From contig QZLH01000003.1 of NCBI GenBank assembly GCA_003833135.1, forward strand, positions 278,701 through 342,700: DNA of 64,000 nt, given 5' to 3'. Positions 24,226-36,900 of this stretch are shown here, piece after piece (the stretch's first letter is position 1; the number at the start of each line of letters is the position of its first letter). Source of the DNA: Oehlia diaphana. Its lineage: Eukaryota; Glomeromycota; Glomeromycetes; Glomerales; Glomeraceae. A model generated the notes under the pieces. The model saw only the letters and a list, made by a program, of their open reading frames with translations. It was not told the DNA's origin and did not search any database. The translations under genes were made by a program, and so were the position numbers.

Positions 24226-25371
24226 ATGAAATCGAGTGTACCAGTAGAAATTTTACAAAATATTTTCGAAAATTATAAGGATGATATTAAAACTTTACAT
24301 TCTATTTTGCTTGTTAGTCGATATTGGGCAAGAATAGTTGTCGTGATTCTTTGGAGATATTCATTAGAGTTTGCAAGGACGTTTACTTCAAACTGTGTAT
24401 CCAAGAAATTATTGGATGTATATCGTAGATACATTAATTCCGAAGAACTTCTCTTTGATTATCCATCTTTTTTAAAAAGGTTAGATTGGAAATATCTTAA
24501 GTATGAACATGATGGAAAACAAATATTTCAAATGCTTTTACAAAAAAGTAAATATTTATCATATTTAACGATCGATTTATATAATGAAAATATTGGTATT
24601 TATGAGAATTTTGATATAATTTTAAACGAAGAAATCTTGAATAATATATCCTTAAAAAAAATCAAATTCTTAGAAATTAGCGATTTAATTCCTAAAAATC
24701 TTACAATACTTTCAAAAATTTGTGATTGTATTGAAACTCTTATCATTGAATGTGTTAGACAGAATCAAAAAGAAATTTCTAAATTATTACAAATTCAACA
24801 TAATTTAAAAAATCTGATTATCACAAATTCTTTTCCATCATTTGATAAATCATTATTAAAATTTCATACTCTTTCGTTAACAAATATAAAATTTGTTAAT
24901 AGAAATGAAAATTATACTATTCATTCTTTAGATATTTTGCAAGCTTGCACAAGATTAGAAAATTTGGAATTTTACAAATGGAATATTTATCCGGAAGAAT
25001 GTCAAGAACTATCGAAGATTCATTTTCCAAATCTCAAATCCTTAAAATTTGAGTATTCGGTACTTCCTTTTACGGTTCTAAAAGGAATTATTGAAGTAAA
25101 TGGATCTAATTTGGAGAAATTATGGTTTATATATGAAAATTATGAAGAGACTGAGTTGGAATCATTATCAATAACTATAAATCAATCTTGTAGACAATTA
25201 TCATCTTTAACATTACAAATCTGTCAAGACAGAACTCGTAAATACCGAAATTTTATTGTACATCTTGGAGGAATTTTACAAAGATTAAAATATTTTACAT
25301 TTAAAGAGCATATATTCGAATCACCAATTAATATAGCTAATGTTTTAATTATAGTGAAAAGATTTATATAA
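24226..25371 (+). CDS. F-box-like protein with leucine-rich repeats, 381 residues
   Basis: This is a single open frame starting at an ATG in TATTATAATG. Residues 1-45 form an F-box-like segment: VPVEILQNIFENY, then TLHSILLVSRYWARIVV and ILWRYS. In the fungal F-box family this motif binds Skp1 in SCF ubiquitin ligases. The rest (about 90-370) has irregular leucine-rich repeats of the type LKFLEISDL, NLKNLIIT, LHTLSLTNIKF and LENLEFYKW, expected to bind substrate. Rhizophagus-type genomes carry hundreds of such F-box/LRR genes. The end, IIVKRFI then a stop, is somewhat short for the family, so a 3' exon could be missing. No partner gene lies nearby. Confidence 0.8.
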   Translation: MKSSVPVEILQNIFENYKDDIKTLHSILLVSRYWARIVVVILWRYSLEFARTFTSNCVSKKLLDVYRRYINSEELLFDYPSFLKRLDWKYLKYEHDGKQIFQMLLQKSKYLSYLTIDLYNENIGIYENFDIILNEEILNNISLKKIKFLEISDLIPKNLTILSKICDCIETLIIECVRQNQKEISKLLQIQHNLKNLIITNSFPSFDKSLLKFHTLSLTNIKFVNRNENYTIHSLDILQACTRLENLEFYKWNIYPEECQELSKIHFPNLKSLKFEYSVLPFTVLKGIIEVNGSNLEKLWFIYENYEETELESLSITINQSCRQLSSLTLQICQDRTRKYRNFIVHLGGILQRLKYFTFKEHIFESPINIANVLIIVKRFI

Positions 25372-25875
25372 AATATTACCTTTTTTTTAATTTTTCTAAT
25401 TAGTTAATTTAGTAATTAGCGTAATATTTTAGTAGTCAAATTACCAATTGTTCCAATTTGTTTGTTTATTAAATTCCGATCTACCAGTAGCCCAATGCGC
25501 AAATGCACGACATGTTCATGATGATCAAATCTCGGGAGTTTTTTTTTAATTTATTCCGTATTACTCAATAATCGAGAGTTTTATTAACAATCTTCTTAAT
25601 TAATAGATTTTGTGCAATAATTGTAGTAAATATTACGAGAAAATCATATACGAATGAGTATACGCACAAGGTTTTACTTTGATATTGTTAAGTAATGAAA
25701 AAAAAAAAGGAATTCAAATTATTTTTTTATTATTTATACAACTTGAAACTTTAAAGTTTGGAATGACAAAAATATTTTTAGATTTAGGCAAAACTATAAA
25801 TAATTTTTTAAATATTTTCATTATTATTTTCATTATACAGAAGAACATAGAATATTATCTAGTATCAAATAAATA

Positions 25876-25916
<41 letters not shown>

Positions 25917-26762
25917 GGAAAATATAAAAAAAAAATAAGTGAGTCAAGTATTAATAATTAATGACACATGATAATAAAAAAATTGTTTGATATTTAAATT
26001 AAATTGTAAGAAAAATTCACCAATTAATATATCATAGCATATCATACTAATTTTAGATTTTCCGTCCTAAACATTTATTATTTATGTATAAAAAAATTAG
26101 AAATTAATCGAACAAGAAAAGTACAAAATATTGTTTATAGATTGTTTTGATCATTTGACAATTTGTTTGATTGATTGATAAATGTAAAAAATCAAAATTG
26201 TTTGCTTGTTATACAAATGTCTTACAAACCGATTCATAATTATGACAATGAGTTTTTCATATTAAAGTTCTTAAAGTAAAGTACGTTGAATTTATCTTTA
26301 TGGTCAATTACTTTCGTAGTACAATTTTTTTTAATTTAGCCGCGGATAATCCGAAAAATCAAAATTATCAAGAACGATTTCCGAACGAGATTTTCGTGCA
26401 ATGAAAGACAACTACCCTTTCCTAAGATGCAAGGTTTACTTTATTTATTACTTAATTATTACAGTGTTACAAGAAGATATGGTCGGTTATAATAAATTTA
26501 TGGGTTCTTTTATTCAATAAATAATTATGCATAAAAATGTGATATTAAACAAGCAATCAAATTTGAAACTAAAATAAATAAATACTCGAAATTTTAGACA
26601 TCCTCTTAAAAGTTTTAGCACAATTTCTTTGATTCAAATAAATATAAACTCCCCCTTCATTTTTTTTTTTCATTTTTCAAACTTTATGTAACATTACATT
26701 AAAACGAAGTTTTTTTTTTTTAACAAATTAAAAAAAAAAAAAATAATAAAAATTTTTTTATA
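25372..26762. other. Gene-free stretch with a T24-A17 junction
   Basis: No gene found. A long homopolymer junction at 25876-25916 (about 24 T then 17 A) is the main landmark. The final 120 bp, rich in T and A runs, is the likely promoter and 5' leader of the next gene. Confidence 0.5.
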
Positions 26763-27822
26763 ATGCTAAAATATTCACCTATCATAATTTTTTACATTAT
26801 ATTGCAATTAATAAGTTTATTACTATTAACTATATTAATCTTTTTATTGTTTAAATCAAAATCTCATTTTGCAAAGTGGACTTTGTTTCAACTTTTTATT
26901 TCTGCATTTGGGAATGGATTTTCTGCCTTACCACCAATAATTATGTATGGTAATGAATTAGTTAATCGGGCATTTGATTCTCCACTTTGTATTATAGCAA
27001 ATAAAATTTCAAATTATACAATATATCCTTTAGAATTATTTTCCTTAGTAATAGCATTTTATTTATGGCACGTGTTAGTTACACATAGACTCGATATCGA
27101 GAAAAAATGTTTTTGGTACGTTTCTGGTGCAATTTGGTTATATACTATTATATTCAATATTATTGAGATAACTCATTCAAGTAAACAAAAAAATTGGGGA
27201 GTTAATGTTTCTCCTTTAAATTGTAAGGCAATTAAATGGTCAATTAATTTGGTTAGTTTTTATGCTTATGTTATACCAACTTCAATGATAACTTTTATCG
27301 GGGCGATCATGACATGTAAGAATTTCTCTAGTCATAACTTTTTTTTTTGCAGGAAAAAAACGTAATTTTTTTTTAATTATTCTTCTCATGTTTAGGTCAT
27401 TCTTCGGTTATACTATACAGGCGTTGGAAAAATTATAATAATAATATGAATAGAACAACCGCGATTAGATTGGGACACGCTGTACGCTTACAAATTTGCT
27501 GTGTGACGATCATAGCTATGTTTTCACTCAATCTTATTCCAAGAATCGTGTTCTTTAATAAAAATGTTGATTCTCCAATAATAACATTTGGCTCTTTTAC
27601 TTTAGCATCGGCGTACGTAAAAAAATTTTTATTATATTAAATGTCTCAACTTTTATTTAAATTTATTCTAATAAATAATTTTCTTTCTTTTTTTTTCATA
27701 GTGGAATAATATTGTTTCTGATTTTTGGAACAAACACTAAAGCAGCAATATTTCTTCCGTTTTGTTATTATGTTCCTCCTGACAAACAACGAATTCAGGA
27801 AGAACCAATCTGCGTCTTATAA
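26763..27822 (+). CDS. Seven-membrane-segment protein, GPCR-like (copy A)
   Basis: I model three exons, 26763-27315, 27396-27612 and 27702-27822, giving 891 nt and 296 residues. Introns are 80 and 89 nt with GT-AG ends (ATGTAAG...TTTAG and GCGTACG...CATAG) and phases 1 and 2. Hydrophobic segments fall at about residues 8-32, 42-62, 85-107, 118-138, 160-183, 210-233 and 255-280, so seven membrane helices are likely. Conserved with copy B are FAKWTLFQ, YPLE(F)LFS-type, LDIEKKCFWYV and, near the end, LIFGTNTKAA then FLP. The C-terminal tail is short (PPDKQRIQEEPICVL). The topology suggests a fungal G-protein-coupled receptor, but I see no diagnostic class motif, so the ligand and coupling are unknown. 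Confidence 0.75.
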
Positions 27823-28038
27823 GAAATTATGATATCATGAAAAAATTTATGTTATGAAAATTTGATCTGCATAAGACAACAAATATATATGTAGTCCCAT
27901 GACCCAAATATTTCATCATTTGGGGAAGTATGGCTTATATTATCATTTTATATGTTATTACTAAGGAAGTATCACTGTTTCAATTTATTTTTTGACCGGG
28001 ATTAGAAAATACTCGGAATATTTTTATTAAAAATTTCC

Positions 28039-28091
<53 letters not shown>
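28039..28091. repeat. T18-A35 junction running into the gap
   Basis: About 18 T are followed by at least 35 A, at which point the assembly breaks into N. The homopolymer is the probable cause of the gap. Confidence 0.85.
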
Positions 28092-28445
28092 NNNNNNNNN
28101 NNNNNNNNNNNNNNNNNNNNNNNNNNNNNNNNNNNNNNNNNNNNNNNNNNNNNNNNNNNNNNNNNNNNNNNNNNNNNNNNNNNNNNNNNNNNNNNNNNNN
28201 NNNNNNNNNNNNNNNNNNNNNNNNNNNNNNNNNNNNNNNNNNNNNNNNNNNNNNNNNNNNNNNNNNNNNNNNNNNNNNNNNNNNNNNNNNNNNNNNNNNN
28301 NNNNNNNNNNNNNNNNNNNNNNNNNNNNNNNNNNNNNNNNNNNNNNNNNNNNNNNNNNNNNNNNNNNNNNNNNNNNNNNNNNNNNNNNNNNNNNNNNNNN
28401 NNNNNNNNNNNNNNNNNNNNNNNNNNNNNNNNNNNNNNNNNNNNN
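28092..28445. other. Assembly gap (354 N)
   Basis: The run of N is bounded by poly(A) on the left and poly(T) on the right. Given the 121-bp tandem units to the right, the gap probably hides further TnAn repeat units. The stated length may be an estimate. Confidence 0.95.
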
Positions 28446-28500
28446 TTTTTTTAAAAAAAAAAAAAATAGATGCAACAAATAATAAATATCAATCTCGCAG

Positions 28501-28534
<34 letters not shown>

Positions 28535-28537
28535 CTC

Positions 28538-28587
<50 letters not shown>

Positions 28588-28700
28588 TAGATGCAAAAAA
28601 AAAAAAATATCAATCTCGCAAAATTTTTTTTTTTTTTTTTTTATTTTTTTTTCACGCTAATAAATTTTTTTTTTCTTTCTATATTTTTGCTCTTAAAAAA
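28446..28700. repeat. Tandem repeat, 121-bp unit with TnAn core
   Basis: Two units are visible. Each has a T run passing to an A run, then TAGATGCAA..., then AATATCAATCTCGCA followed by another T run. The TAGATGCAA landmarks at 28467 and 28588 are 121 bp apart. The array continues into the gap on the left. Just downstream, CATAACTTTT is repeated about three times near 28764-28796. Confidence 0.75.
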
Positions 28701-28925
28701 AAACCATTAATCATATAAATTATAATATCGTATATGTGTATATGTATATACAATACTTATAATTCATAACTTTTCATAACTTTTCATAACTTTCATAATA
28801 ATAATTAATAATTAAATAATAAATTTTATATACAAAGTTATTTTTTTTTTAAAAAAAATTCTATAGGAATCTATAAATATAAATATATACATATACATAT
28901 AAAGTACTTATATTTGTTTATTTTC

Positions 28926-30082
28926 TTACATATGATATATATTGTGAGAAATCCCAATATCATAGTCATCGTATAGCGTGTTATAAGAATCTTTATCACT
29001 AAATCGATATTCATTATCTACGTTCGATTTTAAACATGCATCAGGCATTCTAGGTAATTCTTCATCAGACATTGTAAATCGCAAAGTATCTGGTGGAGCA
29101 TAATAACATGGAAGAAAGTAAGCCGCTTTATTATTCGTTCCGAATATTAAAAATAAAAATGTTCCACTAAAATTTACAAAATGAGAAAAATGTTAGAAAT
29201 CGAGAATTAAGTGCAAATATGAAAAAATTTCTTACATTGAAGCTGAGCCAAAAGCAGAAATTACTGCAATAGTATTGTTATTACTTGGATCATTTTCTCC
29301 TTGTATGGCTCGAGGCACAAGTGGCATAGCCAATGAAATCACAAATACAAAACACCAAGCGCATGAACGTACAGCTTCGCCTAATCTTATCGCTGTTCTT
29401 CTATTCTTAATAGTAGCAAAATGAGACCAACGTCTCTGTAATACAAATGCTGAATGACCTAAAAAAAAAAAAAAAAATTTTAAATATTTATTTATTGATT
29501 AGATATTGATGAATAAACATTTAATACATCAAACTTACATGACATTAAAATTGCCAAAAATGCCGATATAGATGATGTTATAATATATCCATAAAAAGAT
29601 CCAACTAATTTACTAGTTCTACAATTCAATGAACTAGCATAAACACCCCAATTAGTTTCTTTAATAGCAAATTTTAACAAAATTACATTATAAACCGTTG
29701 TATAAACCCAACTAATAATGGTAACGTAACGAAAACATTTTTTTTCAATATCTAAATCCTTTTTAACCAATGCGTACCATAAATAGAAAGATAAGGCACA
29801 ACTGAAGAATTCAAAAGGATATATGAAAAATAATGAAAATTTCTGTAAGATCATACATAAAGGGTTTTCATATGCTCGTTTTACTAAATCATCTCCATAG
29901 ATTACTACTACTGGGAGATTAGTTAAACCACTTCCAAATGCCGCTATACATATTTGAAATAATGTCCATTTTGTAAAATATGGTTTTGATTTTAAAATTG
30001 TACGCATTAGACATAATAATAATACAAGGCTTAGAATCTGCAGGAAAATATATAGGATTGCGATCGTTGAATATGTTGTCAT
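28926..30082 (-). CDS. Seven-membrane-segment protein, GPCR-like (copy B)
   Basis: Minus-strand exons are 30082-29539, 29458-29236 and 29166-28926, 1008 nt and 335 residues. Introns are 80 and 69 nt with GTAAG donors and TAG acceptors, in phases 1 and 2 exactly as in copy A. It shares FTKWTLFQ, LDIEKKCFRYV, TAIRLG, LIFGTN(N)KAA and the same seven hydrophobic segments. Its cytoplasm-side tail is about 40 residues longer than in copy A and acidic and Tyr-rich (YDDYD near the end), which could carry regulatory sites. The pair is convergent, about 1.1 kb apart across a gap, so it arose by inverted duplication or duplication plus inversion. Function is unknown; a receptor role is inferred from topology only. 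Confidence 0.75.
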
Positions 30083-32611
30083 TATGAAAAACTATTAGTA
30101 AATTTTTTTTAAAAAAAAAATTAGAAAGTGTGAGATACTTCATGGGAAAGGTTAGAGATATTTATAAAAACTTCAAATTATCAGAAAAAGATTTAGAATA
30201 CCTTGTAAGATGTTTCCAAAAATAACTATTCGATCATATCTGTCATATGTATCTACAAAATTTTTAAAGAATAAACAAATAAAAAATCTATAGAAAAATA
30301 ACAAAACTTTCAAATAATGCTCGATATGTATTATTATTTACAAATTTCCCAATTTAAGAATTATAGATAAAGCTTATTCTGATTGTTTCTTTCCGATTAC
30401 CTTTGTTAATAATAAATGAATGAAAGTTTAAGTTTTTATTTGTAAGGAGTATGAACGTACAAATCGAGACTTGTATGACGTGCTTTTTTTGTTTAAAAAA
30501 AAATTCTAACAAGAAGCTTTTGCATTAAGAATGACGACTGTACCTTTTTTTTTTTTTATACGCTAGCTTATGTGAAATGATTCCATGATGATTCATTGTT
30601 AAACTTAAAATAAAATTTCACTAATTAAATAAATTGTATTGGATTCGCAGGGAAATATATAAAACAGAATGGAAAAGATAATTGCTTTCATAAATTAATT
30701 TTGATTTGAAATCAATTAAATAAATGCATTTAATATATATAGAATAGGATGTACTAACCAAATAAGGTAACCACAAATGGGATCAAATAAAGTGGAACAA
30801 AATCAAGTATGGTCGACTTAGTACCATGCATGTAGTACATATATTGTATTACAAAGAAGTAATTTCTTTGAACGATAATAAAAAACGGTTTTTAGAATTG
30901 TCAATATCGTTTTGACGAATATTACTGGCGCATAGTAGTAAAGTGGTGTGGTTATGATGATGATGTCGTCATTGATGATAATCAATGATGAGTAACTCGA
31001 TATTATGTAGAAAAAAAAAAAAACAAATTTTGTAATATCGACCCTTCTAGAGTTCTACCCTCGACTTCAGACCTTTTCCATCGGTAACATCTATCGGTAA
31101 CATTCGGTAACATCTATCGGTATTCGGTAACATCTACCGTTATAAAATCCCAATAACACATGCAGAATTGATGAAAATTCTTTTGATTTGCATAATAAAC
31201 TGAACATTAATTAATTTATCCTTTTTAAAGAAGAATCAAAAATTGGTTACGTTACCATTCTTCTGAATTTGGTAATTTTTTATCAAAATTGTTATTACTT
31301 TAGGCGATACAAAATTCGTAAACAGTCTTTATTTTTTTTATAAACAAAGGAAATCATCAATTAAAGTTAGATTCGTTTCTCATTGATTTCTGATTTTTAC
31401 TGGGTAAATTTTACGATTTTAATTGGTTCCTCGCATTACAAATAAACAATAAAGAGTTTCCTAATTAAGAAATTTATAATTTTCAATGTAAAATACTAGG
31501 ATTATGATTTTGATTGTTCAACAAGAAGAAAAGAAAAATTATCGTATCATTATTTAATGAAAAAATGTCACCTTATTGATATAGTATCTCAGAGTACATA
31601 TTTAGAATCATGAGACCTTTACATAAACAAACATATAATTTTTTTTTAAATTTGAAAAAATGATTTTTTTTTATTTTCTTAATGGTTGTCTTAAATAGTT
31701 GGAAAGAATAAAAGTCAAGTAATTAATTATAATGGTTGTATGCTCTTATTTTATCAGAGCATTTTTTTTTTTACTTTTTATTTAATAAACATTTGCTTTT
31801 GCTTTATCATAATCGTAATTGGCGATATCATTTACAACTTACGTTTATAATATTATTATACCCTAAGGATGTAATTATAATTACGGCAACTAACTTTTAT
31901 TGCGCATCTCACGATACTAAGATACATCTAGTAAAAAAAAATTTTCAAAGCTCTACATTATTGTCATGCGCCCACACTTATACATTATTATATCTGCTTA
32001 ATTTAATTAATTAAAGCAAAAAAAAAAAAATCACATTTTTCGATAAATCTTTATAAGCTCAATTCGTCAATCTGGCAGATTATTTTCATCTTTCTAATGT
32101 GATTTCAAAATTGGATCAGTAATCAAAAAAAAAAAATAACTACGATATGTGGATTAAAAGAAAAAATAACGATTTATTTCATAAACATCTTTATTATTGT
32201 TATGTTAGTCACGTAAAGTTTATAAACTACGAAAAAAAAGTAAAAGTATAGAAAAAAAATAAGCGGAAAAAAAGTTAATTCGTTTACAAAAGAAGGGAAA
32301 ATACTATTGTAAAAAAAAAAGAAATTGAATTGATATAACAAATTACTTGCATGCTTAAATTAAATATATTTTTTTGTCTATGCCGCAGCAAAAAGACGAT
32401 TCATATAATCTTATAACCCAAATTATTTCTTAAAATTAAGATATTTTCATGTTTAAAATAAGAGAAAATTTTGTATATATATGTATGTATATATATATTA
32501 TTAGAAAGATTTTTTTTTAAAAAAAAAGTAATTTCGAAACATGATGTTTACGTATCGAATATATAATATATTTGTTGTTTTTTTTTTTTTTTTGTGAAGT
32601 TTTTTTTTATT
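30083..32611. other. Gene-free stretch with a minisatellite
   Basis: No intact gene found. The 5' leader of copy B is at the left edge. A minisatellite lies at 31078-31142. A 92-codon open frame near 31740-32014 starts on a non-ATG codon and lacks features, so I do not call it. Confidence 0.45.
31078..31142. repeat. Minisatellite of TCGGTAACATCTA units
   Basis: The unit TCGGTAACATCTA and a shorter form ATTCGGTAACA are repeated about five times, ending in CATCTACCG. It is non-coding. Confidence 0.75.
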
Positions 32612-33909
32612 TTAATTTTTTTTAGAAAACCATCGAATTGATTTAATATAAGTTTTAGTTGCGTTAAAATCGAGTTTAGATTCACTATAGGCTGAATCGT
32701 ACGTCTTATCATCGATCCTCCAAGCTGAAGTAAGTAATAATCTAATTGTTTCAAAGTTCATTGAGACATATGTCAACATCTAATCAAAGGTAAAAAGGAA
32801 AATTTAAATTTGTAAATAAATAAATTAAATGTAACGTTTACTGCATACCATTGTGCCTAATGGTCCTGCCCAATCTCCTATTGGAATATACATTTCTTTA
32901 TAATGAACTTTCGACAATTCTTGGCATTTTTCTAAAAATTGGGGAACACAGGTTTCTGGACTTGAATTGATTCCTTTCGCCTTAAATCCCGAATGAACTA
33001 ATACAAAAATGATAAATAAAAAAAAAAAAATCCCATTTAAGGATTCATTTAGACATTTAATAATTACTGTGTCACTCACAAAAATGCACATGTGGCGCAT
33101 TAAAAAAAATTAAAATCCGTACTACAAACATACTTGTTTCTATTAGTTGCTTGTCACTATGACCAATTTCAAATTCGAAGAATTCTAACCACCCACCTAT
33201 TGAAATTTCAAATATGTAATCGATGAGTAATCATTGTTTATATTTTATTTTTAATAAAAATTACTTTACCTGGTATTGTTACGCGGATCATTTCTTTTAC
33301 ATAAAATTTCCAATTCTCCAATACTACACAATTGCACAAGAATCGTTGAAATACGAAATCAAATGTTTCATTGGGAAACGGTATACCATCATTTAAATTA
33401 AGTTGTAAGAAAATGACATTTGATGGTATATCTTTAACATCAGGAAATATTGGCGACATATCTATGCCTACAAATGTAGCTTGTGGATATTCTTTTGCCA
33501 TATCTATTATCCAGTGCCCAGCTCCGCACCCTATATCTAATACTTTTGTATTTCCAGACTTTAATAACTCATGGATCGGGGAAGAAAAATTATTTTTCCA
33601 AACAAATCTGCATATATTGTGTTGTAAATGTAATCTTTCAACTGTAATAATAATATTACGTGAAGGTTTTTATTATTTTATTTTACAAGGTAAAAAATTT
33701 AAAAAATAGCAAACTATTTTGAATAAAAAATTATTTTGCTTAAAAAAAATACCTTCTTTATCATCGTTTGGAAATAAATAAGTTACATCAGTCAGGTTAT
33801 GATATCTTCTTCCTTTAAAATAACGAAACGAGTCCAAAATATTTTTGGAATTAACAGATTTTAGCGGATCCGAAGAATCAAGTTCTCGGTTGGAACGTTC
33901 ATTTTTCAT
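32612..33909 (-). pseudogene. SAM-dependent methyltransferase, one-base frame error
   Basis: Five minus-strand exons fit GT-AG rules: 33909-33753, 33641-33270, 33195-33134, 32997-32849 and 32779-32612. Exon 2 has the SAM-binding motif KVLDIGCGAGHW, then FVGIDMSPIFP (acidic loop) and FPNETFDFVFQRF, all typical of class I methyltransferases. Exon 1 has KGRRYHNL and LFPNDDKE. Exons 4-5 supply IPIGDWAGPLG and a C-terminal helix ending FSKKN. The exon sum is 908 nt, one short of a multiple of three. The shift is in exon 3 at GGGTGGTTAGAATCTTCG, after which the frame runs to TAA within about 15 codons. All other splice phases agree. This is therefore a fresh pseudogene, a C-terminally truncated enzyme of about 193 residues, or a base missing from the assembly. 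The substrate is unknown. Confidence 0.8.
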
Positions 33910-36900
33910 ATTAGTTAAAATATAAAAAACAAACTGAAAAAAAAGTAAGAATGAAAAGAATGAGGAGAATGAGGAGAGAGGGAATTAATGATAAATTAAA
34001 AAAAAGGAAAGTAAGAAATGATAAAATAATGATATATATAAAGGATTGAGAAGATGATTAAATATAAAAAAAGCGATAGAGGAGAATTTAACAAAATCCA
34101 AGCAACTTAATATATATGTGAAAATTTTTTTAATCCATGCAATGTAACCAACCGTTGATCATCCAATCTGTTGTAATATATTACGTAATTATTAGCTATT
34201 AGTTATCTAGATATTGTTATCTCTGTTTTATTTATTGCACAAATTCTTGAATATTATTTACTATACAATAATTTCCTTCTAAAGGAAAAAGTTTGAAAGT
34301 CGTTTGTAAAGCGTGTGTAATAATCCTTCCAACTTCTAAAGTTCGAATGTTTGATCATAAGAAAAATTACTATAGCAAGTCATAATTAAAACAAAGAAAT
34401 AAAATAAGTAGGAAGGTACAAAAGATCAAACAGGAGAAAAAAAAAGAACCAGAGAAATTTTTTTTTCGGTAACATAATTTAATTTTCATCGGAAATCAAA
34501 TTTTTTCTTACACCATATGTAAATTTTAACGCGAATTCTTTGTTTGCTCAACAAGAATTTAAATTTAAAGTTCGATAACAATCTTTATTGATACAAATCA
34601 CAAAAAAAAAAATTTAATACATAAACTTATGGTCAATGCTTTATTAGATTGACTGGAATTTGATTTTCACGTGTTTAAGGTCTGTAGGCAGTATTTTAGG
34701 GTTAGCATGCATAAATGCTCCGGTTATGAATCAGTTAAATCTCCGTTAATGTTCTATAAATTTAGTTAAATTAAAGATGAATTTCAAATTAACCAAACTT
34801 GTTTAACAAGAAATTATCTTCTTTGAATTTAAGTTTTAGATTAAACCAAATTCTTTGTTACATGCATAACACAAAAATATCGTTATTTTCAACGAATTTT
34901 ACTGATAGGAATCCATAAAAGTAACAAGAGGCTTTGTTGTTAACTTTTTTTATCAGAAACTTTACAGGGCACAAGACAATCTTTGTTTTACACAATAAAG
35001 ATTTATTAATATACTTAATACATTCTAGCATGTACTATAATACTATAATTACGAAAAATTTTTAAGTAAACAATACTTGCATCATTATTAATAAATCTGT
35101 TTAGATCGCGTATTATTTTTGGGGTAACGTTATAATGCGCGTCAATATTTTATGCTCTTGAAAAACTATAAAATATAATATGACTAACTTCTTTGTAAGA
35201 GCGCAAGAACCTTTTTAGCGTGATATCAAATGATCACAAAATTCAAACAATAAAATAATTACTTGCATCAATGAAAAATAAATATGACAAAGTCCCGATA
35301 TGTAAAACCAATTTCACATTTATATTTATGGTTAACTATTAACTGATTGGTCAGTTAGTGAACCAGAAATTTTCAATAGCATAAAATTAATATGCGCATA
35401 TATAGAATATTTTAAATTTAATATTGCATATATAGAACATCGAATGGTCTAAAAAAAGATTCATAATTAGAACAATCTTGATAATACAATAAGATTTAAG
35501 ATTTAAAAATAGCCTTATCAAACGTGGATGGTCTGCTACAAAAATACTGGTTCTTGACTTTTAACCATCTTACCCATTATAGAGATGTTCGGTCGCATAA
35601 AACAATTTTAACAACAACAGTATCTATAAATATTTGATTATTAATACATTAAATAATATTGGACCTCACTAAATCACCGATAATTTTGCAATGTCCAATA
35701 AAAAAATAATAAATATATAATCTAATCATAAATGCATTGATAATTACGAAATTTGATGAAATCAACTATTTTTTTATAGTGATATGTATGCAAATCGATC
35801 AATCATTTTTTTTTAATAAGCATTCGCCTTCCCCGCCGAGAAAAGTACTAATTAATTACATAAAATATTATCTAAATAATATCTTGGTCAATTTCATTAT
35901 CTCTGATATCATTTGTTTAAAGTTTCTAGAATATAATTTTTTTTAAAGCAAACATGACAATCAATTCTTTATATAAATTTCTCTTAAATTCGATTAAGTT
36001 CGGTTTTATTTAATACTAAGATGAGCACATAATTTCCATATTAATATTCATTCATCATTTTGTTAATGTCGTTATGGAAAAAAACATGCGTTGGATATAA
36101 TTCTTATATATCAGTGTAACATTCTCGTAAAACTTTAATGTCATGCAAATGAAGTAAGATAACAAAGATAACCGATGGATTTGGATTGGATAATTCGATT
36201 CTTAATGATAATTATATGATGGAGATAAGCATACTGTGTGTATCTTGCATATCTTTCCTATACAAGAGATTGATTTGGGGTGTATGTACATATTTTAGCA
36301 TATCGAAATAATTGAACAACATTGTCATGGAATTATTCATATTCCTTTGTTGATGTATATCGGATTCATTCCTTATTTTTTTATTTTTTTTTTTTACGTC
36401 AAATGTTACCATTGTTTGATATAATAAAATGATAAGCTCATAAAAAAAAAATTTTTTGATTGGAGGATCCAAATTTCTTCAGTTTGATCACATTCACCTC
36501 TCCATATACATTTTCCGGATATTCTCTATTCAAATTCGAAATGATGAATGAATGCATTAATACAATAATATCATGCGAGTAACTCGTATTAATATATTAA
36601 AAGAAAAGAATTTGGAAAGAAATAAATTTTTTAATGTCAATATTAATTATTATTTTATCATCATTACACGATTAAATATCCCACAGTTTATGTGTAATTT
36701 TGAGCCAATATGTATGAAATTATATCGGTCTTTGACTTATATAGTTATTTCCCCCATAAAATAATTATTATTGAAAAGGATTATTACTTTTTAAAGTAAT
36801 TAACATTGTATATTCTCTGTAAAAATTTTATCCCTGCTACATGATCAGCAATTGACCTTTCAATAAAAGTTAGATTTATGCAAAATCAAAACCGAAAAGA

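Noticed and set aside
31736..32014. 92-codon plus-strand open frame
   Set aside because: It has a non-ATG start and low-complexity Phe/Leu-rich content typical of AT-rich non-coding DNA.
33371..33709. 112-codon plus-strand open frame
   Set aside because: It lies opposite exon 2 of the methyltransferase, which has clear motifs; it is a shadow frame.
34470..35000. Possible tandem repeat with TTTGTT..CAACAAGAA motifs
   Set aside because: Similarity between the candidate units is too weak to separate from AT-rich background.
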